From the NCBI RefSeq assembly GCF_016862455.1, contig NZ_BOMZ01000014.1, positions 1 to 37,279 on the forward strand: DNA of 37,279 nt. Direction: 5' to 3'. The position numbers were made by a program, and so were the translations under genes. The stretch comes from Actinoplanes utahensis. GTDB taxonomy: Bacteria > Actinomycetota > Actinomycetes > Mycobacteriales > Micromonosporaceae. The notes below the pieces were generated by a model that ran no database searches, was not told where the DNA came from, and saw only the letters and a program-made list of their open reading frames with translations. Of this stretch, positions 18,665 to 25,859 are shown piece by piece; position 1 is the first letter of the stretch, and each line of letters starts with the position of its first letter.

Positions 18665-19294
18665 TCAGAGGCGGGCGGCCCGGCGCTCCTCCTGGTCGTT
18701 GAGCCGGGTCGGCAGACCGCGCCGCTCGTCCCGGCGGAACGGCATGTCGTCCTTCGGGAACTCGTACATCCAGAACGACTGCGCGTCGAGCCGGGTCGGC
18801 TGGGCCCGGCCGGACGACGCCGCCCGGCCCAGGATCATCGCGATCATCCGGGGCAACTGGTTGCGTTCCTCGTTCCACGAGCAGATGTCGAAGAAGACCT
18901 TGCCGTCCACCTCCTCGATCGGCGCGTACATGGACCGCTGGAGCGCCACGAACACGCCCCGGCTCCGCCGGCCCACCGCGGAGCCCGCGAACAGGCAGTA
19001 GAAGAGCCGTCGCTGCTCGTACAGCTCGGGCCAGTGGTACTGGAAGTAGTCCGCCGAGACCAGTGGCACCGCCTCCAGATCGTTGGTGATCGTGCCCATG
19101 CCGGCCACCCCGTCGTCGTCGAGTGCCACGTGTTTGTCGATCCGCTGGTCGGCCATCACCTCGTCGAACTCGTGGCGGTACATCAGATGCCGGTTCACCG
19201 CCAGGACCCGCAGGTCGTTGAAACAGTTCGAATAGAAGTCCCAGGCCTCGTCGAGCAGGTCGGCCGGAAGCTCGGACATGACTTCCACACGCAT
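18665..19294 (-). CDS. Unrecognised soluble protein, 209 residues
   Basis: ATG at 19294 is preceded by AAAGGGGG at good spacing. Codon use is typical of the neighbouring genes. The sequence (starts MRVEVMSELPADLLDEAWDF) is rich in aromatic residues: YSNCFNDLRVLAVNRHLMYRHEF, ADYFQYHWPELYEQRRLFYCLFAG, FFDICSWNEERN. The pattern of a short N-terminal helix followed by alternating strands, with a loop GRRSRGVFVALQRSMYAP, is loosely reminiscent of a GNAT-type acyltransferase, but I cannot identify an acetyl-CoA motif with confidence. No signal peptide or membrane segment is visible. It faces the GGDEF-EAL gene tail to tail, with only 8 bases between the stop codons. Confidence 0.8.
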   Translation of the reverse strand: MRVEVMSELPADLLDEAWDFYSNCFNDLRVLAVNRHLMYRHEFDEVMADQRIDKHVALDDDGVAGMGTITNDLEAVPLVSADYFQYHWPELYEQRRLFYCLFAGSAVGRRSRGVFVALQRSMYAPIEEVDGKVFFDICSWNEERNQLPRMIAMILGRAASSGRAQPTRLDAQSFWMYEFPKDDMPFRRDERRGLPTRLNDQEERRAARL

Positions 19295-19367
19295 AGTCGC
19301 CCCCTTTCGATCACCAACATTTCAGGGACCCCGGCGCCGTGCGGGCAACTTGCGGCAAACCACCGGG

Positions 19368-19381
19368 TAGAAACCTCGGTA
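19368..19381 (+). promoter_or_regulatory. Possible leaderless start of xthA
   Basis: TAGAAA at 19368-19373 is followed by exactly seven bases and then the ATG at 19381, and no ribosome binding site is visible. This is the layout of leaderless actinobacterial transcripts, whose first base is the A of ATG. No good -35 was found. Confidence 0.35.
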
Positions 19382-20175
19382 TGCGCTTCGCCACCTGGAA
19401 CGTCAACTCGGTCAAGGCCCGGCTGCCCCGTCTGCTCGACTGGCTGGCCGGCACCGCCCCCGACGTCGTCTGCCTGCAGGAGACCAAGGTCGCCGCGGAC
19501 GGCTTCCCGGAGAAGGAGGTCGCCGAGCTGGGATACGCGACGGCGGCGTACGGCCAGGGCCGCTGGAACGGGGTCGCGCTGCTCTCCCGGATCGGCCTCG
19601 ACGACGTGCGCCACGGCTTCGACGGCATGCCCGGCTACCCGGAGCCGGAGGCCCGCGCGATCAGCGCGGTGTGCGGCGGCATCCGGTTCACGTCGGTGTA
19701 CGTGCCGAACGGCCGCACCCCCGACGACCCGCACTACACGTACAAGCTGCGCTGGCTGGCCGCCCTCCGCGACGCCGTCGTCGCCGACCTGGCGGCCGGC
19801 CCGCTGGTGGTGGCCGGCGACTACAACGTGGCCCCCACCGACGCCGACGTCTGGGACATCGGGGTCTTCGCCGGCTCCACCCACGTCACGCCGCCGGAAC
19901 GGGCCGCGCTCGCCGCACTGCGTGACGCAGGTCTCACCGACGTGCCGGCCCGGCCCCTGAAAGGCGACCGTCCCTTCACCTATTGGGATTACCGTGCCGG
20001 CATGTTCCACCAGAACAAGGGCATGCGGATCGATCTCGTCTACGCCGGTTCCGACGTGGCCGGACGGGTCGGTGACGCGTACGTGGATCGTGAGGCCCGC
20101 AAGGGCAAAGGTCCCTCCGATCATGCCCCCGTCGTGGTTGACCTGACCGATCCGGTGCCGGACCCCGTAGGCTGA
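19381..20175 (+). CDS. xthA: Exodeoxyribonuclease III / AP endonuclease
   Basis: 264 residues from ATG 19381. The family start MRFATWNVNSVKARLPRLLDWL selects this start over an in-frame ATG at 19339. The exonuclease/endonuclease/phosphatase fold is complete: N7 and the QETK segment (metal-binding Glu, ~32-35), RWNGVALLSR, VYVPNG, VVAGDYNVAPTDADVWD, FTYWDYRAGMF, MRIDLVYAG and the terminal SDHAPVVVDL with the catalytic Asp-His pair. It acts in base excision repair, cutting 5' of abasic sites and trimming 3' ends. The next gene begins 42 bases downstream on the same strand, so read-through is possible though the functions are unrelated. Confidence 0.95.
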   Translation: MRFATWNVNSVKARLPRLLDWLAGTAPDVVCLQETKVAADGFPEKEVAELGYATAAYGQGRWNGVALLSRIGLDDVRHGFDGMPGYPEPEARAISAVCGGIRFTSVYVPNGRTPDDPHYTYKLRWLAALRDAVVADLAAGPLVVAGDYNVAPTDADVWDIGVFAGSTHVTPPERAALAALRDAGLTDVPARPLKGDRPFTYWDYRAGMFHQNKGMRIDLVYAGSDVAGRVGDAYVDREARKGKGPSDHAPVVVDLTDPVPDPVG

Positions 20176-20217
20176 GGGGAGTCCAGAACTGCTCGGCGGG
20201 GGAGAGACGGAGGCAGG

Positions 20218-21912
20218 ATGACAGCGCGAACGCCGGCAGGCGCCGGCGAACCGCTGACGCCCACCGCTCCGGTCATGCCCGAGCCGGCCCTGCTCAGGGC
20301 CACTTTCGAGGCCGCTACCGAAGCCATGCTGCTGTGTGCCACAGCGAGCCACATCGTGCTGATGGCGAACGCGGCGGCCCGGCGTCTGCTGCCCGAGGTG
20401 ATCGAGGGCCTGCCGGTCACCGACGCGCTCGCCGAGATGACGACCGATTCCTTTCAGTGCGAGCACGCGGGCCGGGCGCTCTACGGCATGCGGCGCCGGC
20501 TCGACGACGGGCACTACGCCTGGTTCCTGCGCGACCACACCGAGGAGGCGGCCCGGACCGCGGCGCTCGAGGTCGAGCGGTCCCGGACGGCGTTCCTGGC
20601 CGAGGCCGGCCGCCGGCTGTCCGCCTCGCTGCACGTGCGGCGCTGCGCCCGCACCACCGTGGAGCTGGCCGTCGCGCACCTCGCGGACGCCGCCGTGGTG
20701 GTCCTGCCCGCGCATCGCCGGCAGAGCGACTGGACCCGGCTGATCCCCGGCCACACCATCGAGGAGGGCACCCTCCGCGAGCCGCGACTCGGCGAGGTGC
20801 CCGGTCTCGTCGAGGCTCTCGGCGGCTTCCCGCCGATCCCGAGCCGCTGGCTCGACCCGGCCAGCGCGCCCGGCTGGCTGCTGCCCGCCGGGCTCGGCCC
20901 GGTCGGCGCGCTCCTGGTGATCCCGCTGCCCGGCAACGCCGAGCCGGCCGGCGCGCTGATCCTGGCCCGCCGCGGCACGGACGCCGCCTTCTCCGCCGGG
21001 GACGAGGCGCTGGCCCGCGTCTTCGCAGCCCGGGCCGGCGCGGCGCTGTCCGCCGCCATGCTCTACCGGGAGCAGGTCGACACCACCGCGGTTCTGCAGG
21101 CCGACCTGCTGCCGCCGCAACTGCCCGTCCTCGACGGCTTCGAGCTGAGCGGCTCCTACCAGGCGGCCCGCGAGACGCTGCGGATCGGCGGCGACTTCTA
21201 CGACGTCTTCGGCCCGGCCGGGGACAGCACCGACACCGTGATCGCGCTGGGCGACGTGTGCGGCCACGGCCCGGAAGCGGCAGTGCTGACCGGCAAGGTC
21301 CGCCAGACGCTGCGGGCGCTGCGGCTGGTGCAGGCCGGCCCGGAAGCGATGCTCAAGGTGCTCAACGAGGCGCTGCTGCAGTCCGCCCGGCAGCCCCGGT
21401 TCGTGACCATGGTGATCGGCTCGGTCACCCGGATCGACCACGGCCGGGTCCGGCTCGACCTGGCCAGCGGCGGCCATCCGGCGCCGCTGGTGCTGCGCCA
21501 CGACGGCGCCGTCGAGGAGGTGCCGACCAGCGGCACCCTGATCGGCGTGCTGTCCAAGACCGTGGTGCGTCCGGCCGCCGTCGAGCTGGCGCCCGGCGAG
21601 CTGTGCCTGCTCTACAGCGACGGCCTGACCGAGGCGCGGGGCGGCCCCACCGGCGTCGAGCAGTACGGCGAGACCCGCCTGCGCCGAGCCCTCGCCACCT
21701 GCCGCGGCCTGCCCGGCGCCGCCGCCGTCGAGCGGATCCGCCAGCTCGTCAGCGACTGGACCCGCGGCGACAACTCCGACGACATCGCCATGCTGGCGGT
21801 CCGCGCCCCGACCCGCACCCCGCTGAGCCTGCGCGGCGGCGGCGCCCCCGCCGAATCCCCGTTCGTCGTCGCCGCCCGCGGCCTGGAACGGCGCCCGAGA
21901 GCCCGTTCATGA
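20218..21912 (+). CDS. PAS-GAF-PP2C (SpoIIE/RsbU-type) serine phosphatase
   Basis: 564 residues from ATG 20218, with GGAGGCAGG immediately upstream. An N-terminal PAS-like region (~25-115: FEAATEAMLLCATASHIVLMANAAARRLLP) and a GAF-like region (~125-290) precede a PP2C catalytic domain (~305-535). The metal-binding motifs are intact: IGGDFYDVF, ALGDVCGHGPEAA, LASGGHPAPL, LLYSDGLTEARG and DNSDDIAMLAVR. Such enzymes dephosphorylate anti-sigma-factor antagonists (SpoIIAA/RsbV type) and so release alternative sigma factors. No STAS protein, anti-sigma kinase or sigma factor is encoded in the window, so its partner is elsewhere. Translation appears coupled to the B12-binding sensor through a duplicated ATGA junction at 21909-21953, which suggests that sensor as an input. 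Confidence 0.92.
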   Translation: MTARTPAGAGEPLTPTAPVMPEPALLRATFEAATEAMLLCATASHIVLMANAAARRLLPEVIEGLPVTDALAEMTTDSFQCEHAGRALYGMRRRLDDGHYAWFLRDHTEEAARTAALEVERSRTAFLAEAGRRLSASLHVRRCARTTVELAVAHLADAAVVVLPAHRRQSDWTRLIPGHTIEEGTLREPRLGEVPGLVEALGGFPPIPSRWLDPASAPGWLLPAGLGPVGALLVIPLPGNAEPAGALILARRGTDAAFSAGDEALARVFAARAGAALSAAMLYREQVDTTAVLQADLLPPQLPVLDGFELSGSYQAARETLRIGGDFYDVFGPAGDSTDTVIALGDVCGHGPEAAVLTGKVRQTLRALRLVQAGPEAMLKVLNEALLQSARQPRFVTMVIGSVTRIDHGRVRLDLASGGHPAPLVLRHDGAVEEVPTSGTLIGVLSKTVVRPAAVELAPGELCLLYSDGLTEARGGPTGVEQYGETRLRRALATCRGLPGAAAVERIRQLVSDWTRGDNSDDIAMLAVRAPTRTPLSLRGGGAPAESPFVVAARGLERRPRARS

Positions 21913-21953
21913 ACGCGCCCAGCCGCGTCACCACACCGCGGTCCCGATCATGA
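21909..21953 (+). CDS. 14-codon bridging minicistron
   Basis: ATG at 21909 overlaps the phosphatase stop (ATGA). It reads 14 codons (MNAPSRVTTPRSRS) to a TGA at 21951-21953, which itself overlaps the next ATG (ATGA at 21950-21953). It arose as the first copy of the 41-bp duplication: its first five residues parallel those of the real gene (MSAPSR). It has no ribosome binding site of its own. If translated, it would hand ribosomes from the phosphatase to the B12-binding protein. The peptide itself probably has no function. Confidence 0.4.
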   Translation: MNAPSRVTTPRSRS

Positions 21954-21990
21954 GCGCGCCCAGCCGTTCCGCCACACCGATCGACGGCAC
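21909..21990 (+). repeat. 41-bp direct duplication of the start region
   Basis: The segment at 21909-21949 (ATGAACGCGCCCAGCCGCG...) is repeated at 21950-21990 (ATGAGCGCGCCCAGCCGTT...), with further identity around CGCCACACCG/ACCACACCG. Both copies are preceded by TC and begin with an ATGA. The first ATG overlaps the phosphatase stop; the second is the start of the B12-binding gene. Confidence 0.8.
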
Positions 21991-22993
21991 CGTCGCCGAC
22001 TACTACCTGGCCCTCGTCTCCGACGGCGACGAAGCCGGCGCCACCGCACTCGTCAACGATCTGCTCGACCAGGGCATCGCCGCCCAGCGGATCATCGTGG
22101 ACCTGATCAGCGCCACCCAGCGGCGCGTCGGCGAACTGTGGGCCGCCAACGAGTGGTCGGTGGCCCGCGAGCACGCCGCCACCGCCGTCGGCGAACGCGC
22201 CCTGGCCGCCCTCGCCGTCCGCACCACCGTCCCACCGACCCGCGGCCGCATCGCCCTGGCCTGCGTCGACGGCGAATGGCACGGCCTGCCCGCCCGGATG
22301 CTCGCCGAACTGCTGCGCCTGGACGGCTGGCGCGTCGACTTCCTCGGCGCCAGCGTCCCCGGCCGCCACCTGATCACCCACCTGCACCAGACCGGCCCCG
22401 ACGCGGTCGCCCTGAGCTGCATGATCCCGACCCGGCTCCCGCGAGCCCACGCCGCCATCACCGCCTGCCGCGCCGCCGGCGTCCCGGTGATCGCCGGCGG
22501 CCGCGGTTTCGGTCCCGGCGGCCGCTACGCGGAACGCCTCGGCGCCCACGCCTGGGCCGCCACCGGCGAGGAGGCGGTCATCCGGCTCGCCACCGACTGG
22601 CCTCCCCCGCATGTCACCGACCTGCCCCTCCCCGAGGACTCGTTCTTCCTGGGCGACGAGGAGTACACCCATCTGGTCCGCTGCCGCCCCCAGCTCATCG
22701 CCACCGCGATGGACCGCCTGGCCGCCGCCTACCCCGACGCCGAGCGTTACAACAGCAACCAGGTCGACTCCACCGCCGACGACATCGGCCACATCACCGA
22801 CTTCCTGGCCGCCGCCCTCTACGTCGGCGAGCAGCAGATATTCACCGACTTCATCACCTGGACCACAGTCGTGCTCGAATCCCGCGGCGTCCCCCCGACC
22901 GCCCTCCGCACCGGCCTCCACCTGATCCGCGACCAGCTCGTCGACTTCCCCACCGCCACAGCGATGCTCGACGCCGCGATACAGAGGATCTGA
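21950..22993 (+). CDS. CarH-like B12-binding (photo)sensor without DNA-binding domain
   Basis: 347 residues. Residues ~14-95 form a helical B12-cap domain with the motif LWAANEWSVAREHAAT: W64, nine residues, then E-H, the Wx9EH signature of adenosylcobalamin photoreceptors such as CarH and LitR. Residues ~100-215 form a Rossmann-type B12-binding domain (LACVDGEWHGLPARMLAELL ... VDFLGASVP ... VALSCMIP ... VIAGGRGF). H111 is the candidate lower cobalt ligand in an E-x-H-x-x-P variant of the usual D/E-x-H-x-x-G. There is no MerR DNA-binding domain. Instead a C-terminal helical domain (~235-347: YNSNQVDSTADDIGHITDFL ... FTDFITWTTVVLESRGVP) is present; I do not recognise it firmly, though it recalls the sensor halves of RsbR-type proteins. 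Downstream of, and coupled to, the PP2C phosphatase. Confidence 0.85.
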   Translation: MSAPSRSATPIDGTVADYYLALVSDGDEAGATALVNDLLDQGIAAQRIIVDLISATQRRVGELWAANEWSVAREHAATAVGERALAALAVRTTVPPTRGRIALACVDGEWHGLPARMLAELLRLDGWRVDFLGASVPGRHLITHLHQTGPDAVALSCMIPTRLPRAHAAITACRAAGVPVIAGGRGFGPGGRYAERLGAHAWAATGEEAVIRLATDWPPPHVTDLPLPEDSFFLGDEEYTHLVRCRPQLIATAMDRLAAAYPDAERYNSNQVDSTADDIGHITDFLAAALYVGEQQIFTDFITWTTVVLESRGVPPTALRTGLHLIRDQLVDFPTATAMLDAAIQRI

Positions 22994-23021
22994 ACCCTTC
23001 TTCGGTACGACCTACGCAAGT

Positions 23022-23485
23022 CCCGTGCCCACCACGCGAGGTCCACCCCACCCCGGACCGACCCGCGCCTCACGGGCGTAGCCCTTGCCCACCGCGCAAT
23101 CCCAACCCACCCCGGGCCAGACGCACTCCACGAACACCCGGCCGCCACCACGCGAGAGGCACCCCGGGCCGCCCCGCACCCCACGGACACAGCGCCGCCA
23201 CCACGCGAGACGCACCCCGGGCCGCCCCGCACCCCACGGACACAGCGCCGCCACCACGCGAGACGCACCGCGCCCCCGAGCCAGGCGCCCCAGGGTATAG
23301 CCCTTGCCCATCACGCAAGGCCACCCCACCTCGGGTCGCACCGCGCCCCACGAACGGGCCGCCACCACGCGAGTCCTACCCCGGGCCAGAATGCTGGATC
23401 CGGCCGCCCGCGGGACACCCAGCACGCCAGGGACAAGGCCCCGGCCACCAAGCGAGGCCCACCCCGCACCGATGGGCGTAGCTCT
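23022..23485. repeat. 53-bp tandem array, about eight degenerate copies
   Basis: The first ~490 bases after the B12-binding gene consist of units containing GCC(G/A)CCACCACGCGAG and a following ACCCCGGGCC. Three central copies at 23141, 23194 and 23247 are nearly identical at exactly 53 bases. Flanking copies (about 23027, 23087, 23308, 23360 and 23445) are diverged and of variable length, several carrying GGGCGTAGC(C/T)CTTGCCC. No convincing coding frame was found on either strand. Confidence 0.8.
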
Positions 23486-23621
23486 CGCTGTCACCCCACC
23501 GGCATCCCACTTCCCACCGTCCGCCCTCACGTTCCGCATAGCGGTGGGAGCCGCCTCGCCCGTGCGGCGCGTTTCGGTCGTGAGCAGGGAGGACGTCGCG
23601 CGGTAGTCCGGGACGGCGAGA

Positions 23622-23650
23622 TTCGGCGGGGGCGAATCCGGGCGTACGAA
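23622..23650 (+). promoter_or_regulatory. Possible promoter in the repeat region
   Basis: TTCGGC (23622-23627) and TACGAA (23645-23650) are 17 bases apart. They lie next to the most AT-rich spot of the region (CGAATAAATCGG). A transcript from here would run about 890 bases before the small gene at 24549. Between 23486 and 24150 I see no gene; short imperfect repeats of the form GTTCCGGAGCGT occur near 23870-23960. Confidence 0.25.
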
Positions 23651-24150
23651 TAAATCGGTTGTGGCCTTTCGGGAGCCGCAATAGCGTAGGCCGCATGCTG
23701 TGATGCCTACCTGAGCCGCCGCCTACCGCCAGCGCCGTGGGCCGCGTTGTTCTCCGCATGCTGGACCGGCCGTCTCTTCGGCACGGTCCGGCCCGCCCGG
23801 TACATCCTGTTCGGGCTTCCGGTCGAGTCACGGCCTCCCGCTTCCGTCTCGGAGCGACTCTCCTCGCGGAGTCTCCCGTTCCGGAGCGTCCTTTCGCGAA
23901 GCGCTCCACCGCGGAGCGTTCCGGTGCAGGCCGTTCCGGTTGAGGATCTCGTTGCGAATCGTTCCGTTCCGAAGCATCCCGGCTCGGGACCATCCGGTCA
24001 GACCTTCCCACTGGATTCGGGCCAGGTCTTGCCACCGGATCCCAGCCGGGTCTCTCCCGGCCGCACCCGGGTTGAGTCTTGGTCCGGACCCCCGGCCAAG
24101 TCCTCCGGCTGGCCCTGGCCGGGTCCTTCGGCGGTCCTTCCCGCAGGACG

Positions 24151-24395
24151 TTCGGCTGCCCTTCCGGCTGGACCTCCGGCTGCCTTCCGGTTGGACCTCC
24201 GGCTGCCCTTCCGGTTGGCCTTCCGGTTGGACCTCCGGCTGCCCTTCCGGTTGGCCTTCGGGACGGACCTCCGGCTGCCCTTCCGGTTGGCCTTCGGGAC
24301 GGACCTCCGGCTGGCCTTCCGGTTGGGCCCTTCGGACGGGGTCTTTCGGTTGGACCTCCGGCCGGCCTCTCGGTTGGAACCTTCGGACGGGGTCT
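24151..24395. repeat. 18/36-bp tandem array (GGACCTCCGGCTGCCCTTCC)
   Basis: Units built from ACCTCCGGCTG, CCCTTCCGGTTGG and CCTTCGGGACGG alternate. The best-conserved period is 36 bases in the middle, with an 18-base sub-period at the left and a diverged right end (CCTTCGGACGGGGTCTTT twice). The unit is a multiple of three, so a plus-strand frame reads DLRLPFRLAFGT repeats. Outside the array that frame has poor third-position GC for this genome, so I regard it as non-coding. Confidence 0.75.
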
Positions 24396-24548
24396 TTTGG
24401 CTGGCGCAGGATCGTGACCCGGCCGCTACCTGTCGCGTCCCGTCAGGGGCGCTCCCCCAGGCCGACCGCTCGCTTACGCGTTGATCGTTCGCGGCGACCG
24501 GCCGTTCGCTTCCCGCTCCCCGCCGGGGAGCCGTAAGGAGGTTGCTTT

Positions 24549-24794
24549 ATGCCTGCTGAACCATTTTCCGTGCATCTGAACCTGGACGAGATCGCCCAGC
24601 GGGACATCGCCGCCGCTCTGCGCCCGGCCCCACTCCCGGACACCGGTGACGATCATGCGACCGCAACGACGCCCGCCACCCGGCACGGCGCCGCAGACGC
24701 TCGTCAGGCCGCCCGGGAACGCTCCGGACGCGATCGCTCGGGCCGCGCGGGCCAGGCATCCGGAGGCCGCAGCTACGCCTTCCGCCGAAGCTGA
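24549..24794 (+). CDS. Small protein with strong RBS, function unknown
   Basis: 81 residues from ATG 24549. The start is well supported: AAGGAGG lies about eight bases upstream, and the first codons (CCT GCT GAA CCA TTT) are less GC-rich than the rest, as is common at real starts. The N-terminus (MPAEPFSVHLNLDEIAQRDI) could form a short amphipathic helix. The middle is disordered, rich in Ala/Thr/Asp, and the C-terminus is basic and ends GGRSYAFRRS. A leader-like N-terminus with a distinct basic C-terminus could suit a secreted or modified peptide, but no modifying enzyme or transporter is nearby. It is the only gene I can support between 22994 and 26073. Confidence 0.6.
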   Translation: MPAEPFSVHLNLDEIAQRDIAAALRPAPLPDTGDDHATATTPATRHGAADARQAARERSGRDRSGRAGQASGGRSYAFRRS

Positions 24795-24897
24795 CCGTCC
24801 CATCCCGGCGGCCCGTCCCACCCACCTCCCCACGATCTTGTGAGGTTGTGACGTGGGCCGGAGCCGCCGGCCGGCCCCGCCCTCCTTCTCACCACCA

Positions 24898-25330
24898 CAC
24901 CGCAACCTCGCCGCCTCGCGGTCTCGCGGTCTCGCGGCCCCCCCGCCCGCGACCTCGTCATCTCCCGCCGCGCGGCCCCGCCGCCGCGCGATCTCGCCGC
25001 CTCACAAGCTCCCCACCCGGCGACCTCGCGACCTCACGGTCTGCGCGCCCGGTGGCCTTGTCCCCTCCCTGCCGCGCGGACCCCGCCGCCTCGCGACCCC
25101 GCCGCTGGCAACCTCCCCGCCTCGCCGCCTAGCGACCTCGCTGACTCGCCACCTCGCCGCCCCGCAACCTCGCCGCTCCGCAACCTCCCGCCTCGCGACC
25201 TCGCCGCCCGCGACCTCGCCCTGCCGCAACGTCCCCGCCTCGCGACCTCGCCACCTCGCCGCCCGGTGACCGCGCCGCCCCGCAACCTCCCCGGGTCGCG
25301 GTCTCGCTGACGCGCGACCTCCTGACTCGC
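24898..25330. repeat. Short-period simple repeat (CCTCGC / CGACCTCGC type)
   Basis: More than 400 bases are made of variants of an 8-10-base unit such as CGACCTCGC, CAACCTCGC or CCGCCTCG, giving strong C+T asymmetry on the plus strand. No fixed period or coding frame is convincing. All apparent frames through it encode Arg/Ser/Pro-rich nonsense. Confidence 0.7.
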
Positions 25331-25379
25331 GATCTTGAACGATTGACCACCAGAATCGATGGCAAATCGTCCAAGATCG
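25330..25379. repeat. Inverted repeat with AT-richer loop
   Basis: CGATCTTGAACGATT (25330-25344) is complementary to AATCGTCCAAGATCG (25365-25379) with one mismatch, around a loop containing ATCGAT. It is distinctly less GC-rich than its surroundings. CAAGATCG recurs near 25470 and CGATCTTG near 24832. It could be an operator, a REP-like element or a processed hairpin. Confidence 0.6.
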
Positions 25380-25522
25380 TGGCGACGAGAACGGTGAGCA
25401 CCTGAGCCGCCCGCCGCGGGCGGAGCCGGGAGTGCGGAACCCGAGCCGAAGGCTCGCCGCCCCCGCGAAGGCACAAGATCGCCAGAAGGCGGGGCGGCCC
25501 TGCGAGCCAGCCGGAGGAGATA

Positions 25523-25566
25523 CGGGTGACGCCCGGCACCGTGGGACAGGTGCCGGGCGTCACCCG
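25523..25566 (+). other. 18-bp perfect hairpin overlapping an SD-GTG pair
   Basis: CGGGTGACGCCCGGCACC and GGTGCCGGGCGTCACCCG are perfectly complementary around an eight-base GTGGGACA loop. No U-tract follows. Just before it stands GGAGGAGA, correctly spaced for the GTG at 25526 inside the stem; a 74-codon frame from that GTG (to 25750) has weak third-position GC bias. It may be a terminator, a REP-like element or an RNA structure hiding a start codon. Confidence 0.55.
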
Positions 25567-25859
25567 CGGACAGAAAGGTCGAAACCGCACACTCACCCGC
25601 CGACGCAACGCCCTGAAGGGGGAATGTCCGCATGAGTGCGAAGCCGCACGGGAATGCTCAGATGCGGAGCAGCCGGGCGGGCGAACCCGAGTCAGTACGA
25701 GCCGACCCGAACCAGCCCGACCCGAAAAAGTACGAACCGGGCGAATGTGAGCCGCCAGGAACCAGGCGGAACCCAGGCCAGCACGAACCAGGCGAACCCA
25801 CGTCAGCGCGAGGGTGGACCGGTCGACACGAGCGGACGGGCCGGTCGGCGTGCCGGCGG

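Noticed and set aside
16083..18878. Long minus-strand open frame of 931 codons
   Set aside because: Antisense shadow of the stress protein and GGDEF-EAL genes, with His/Gln/Arg/Asp-rich composition typical of shadows.
23022..23485. Possible CRISPR array
   Set aside because: Units are directly tandem with no unique spacers, outer copies are decayed, and no cas genes are present.
23747..24484. Plus-strand frame with DLRLPFRLAFGT repeats
   Set aside because: Third-position GC is far below that of real genes outside the array, and there is no RBS. Kept only as a repeat and a low-interest finding.
25526..25750. 74-codon frame from GTG 25526 with a good SD
   Set aside because: The start lies inside an 18-bp perfect hairpin, and codon bias is weak; it was not strong enough to list as a gene.
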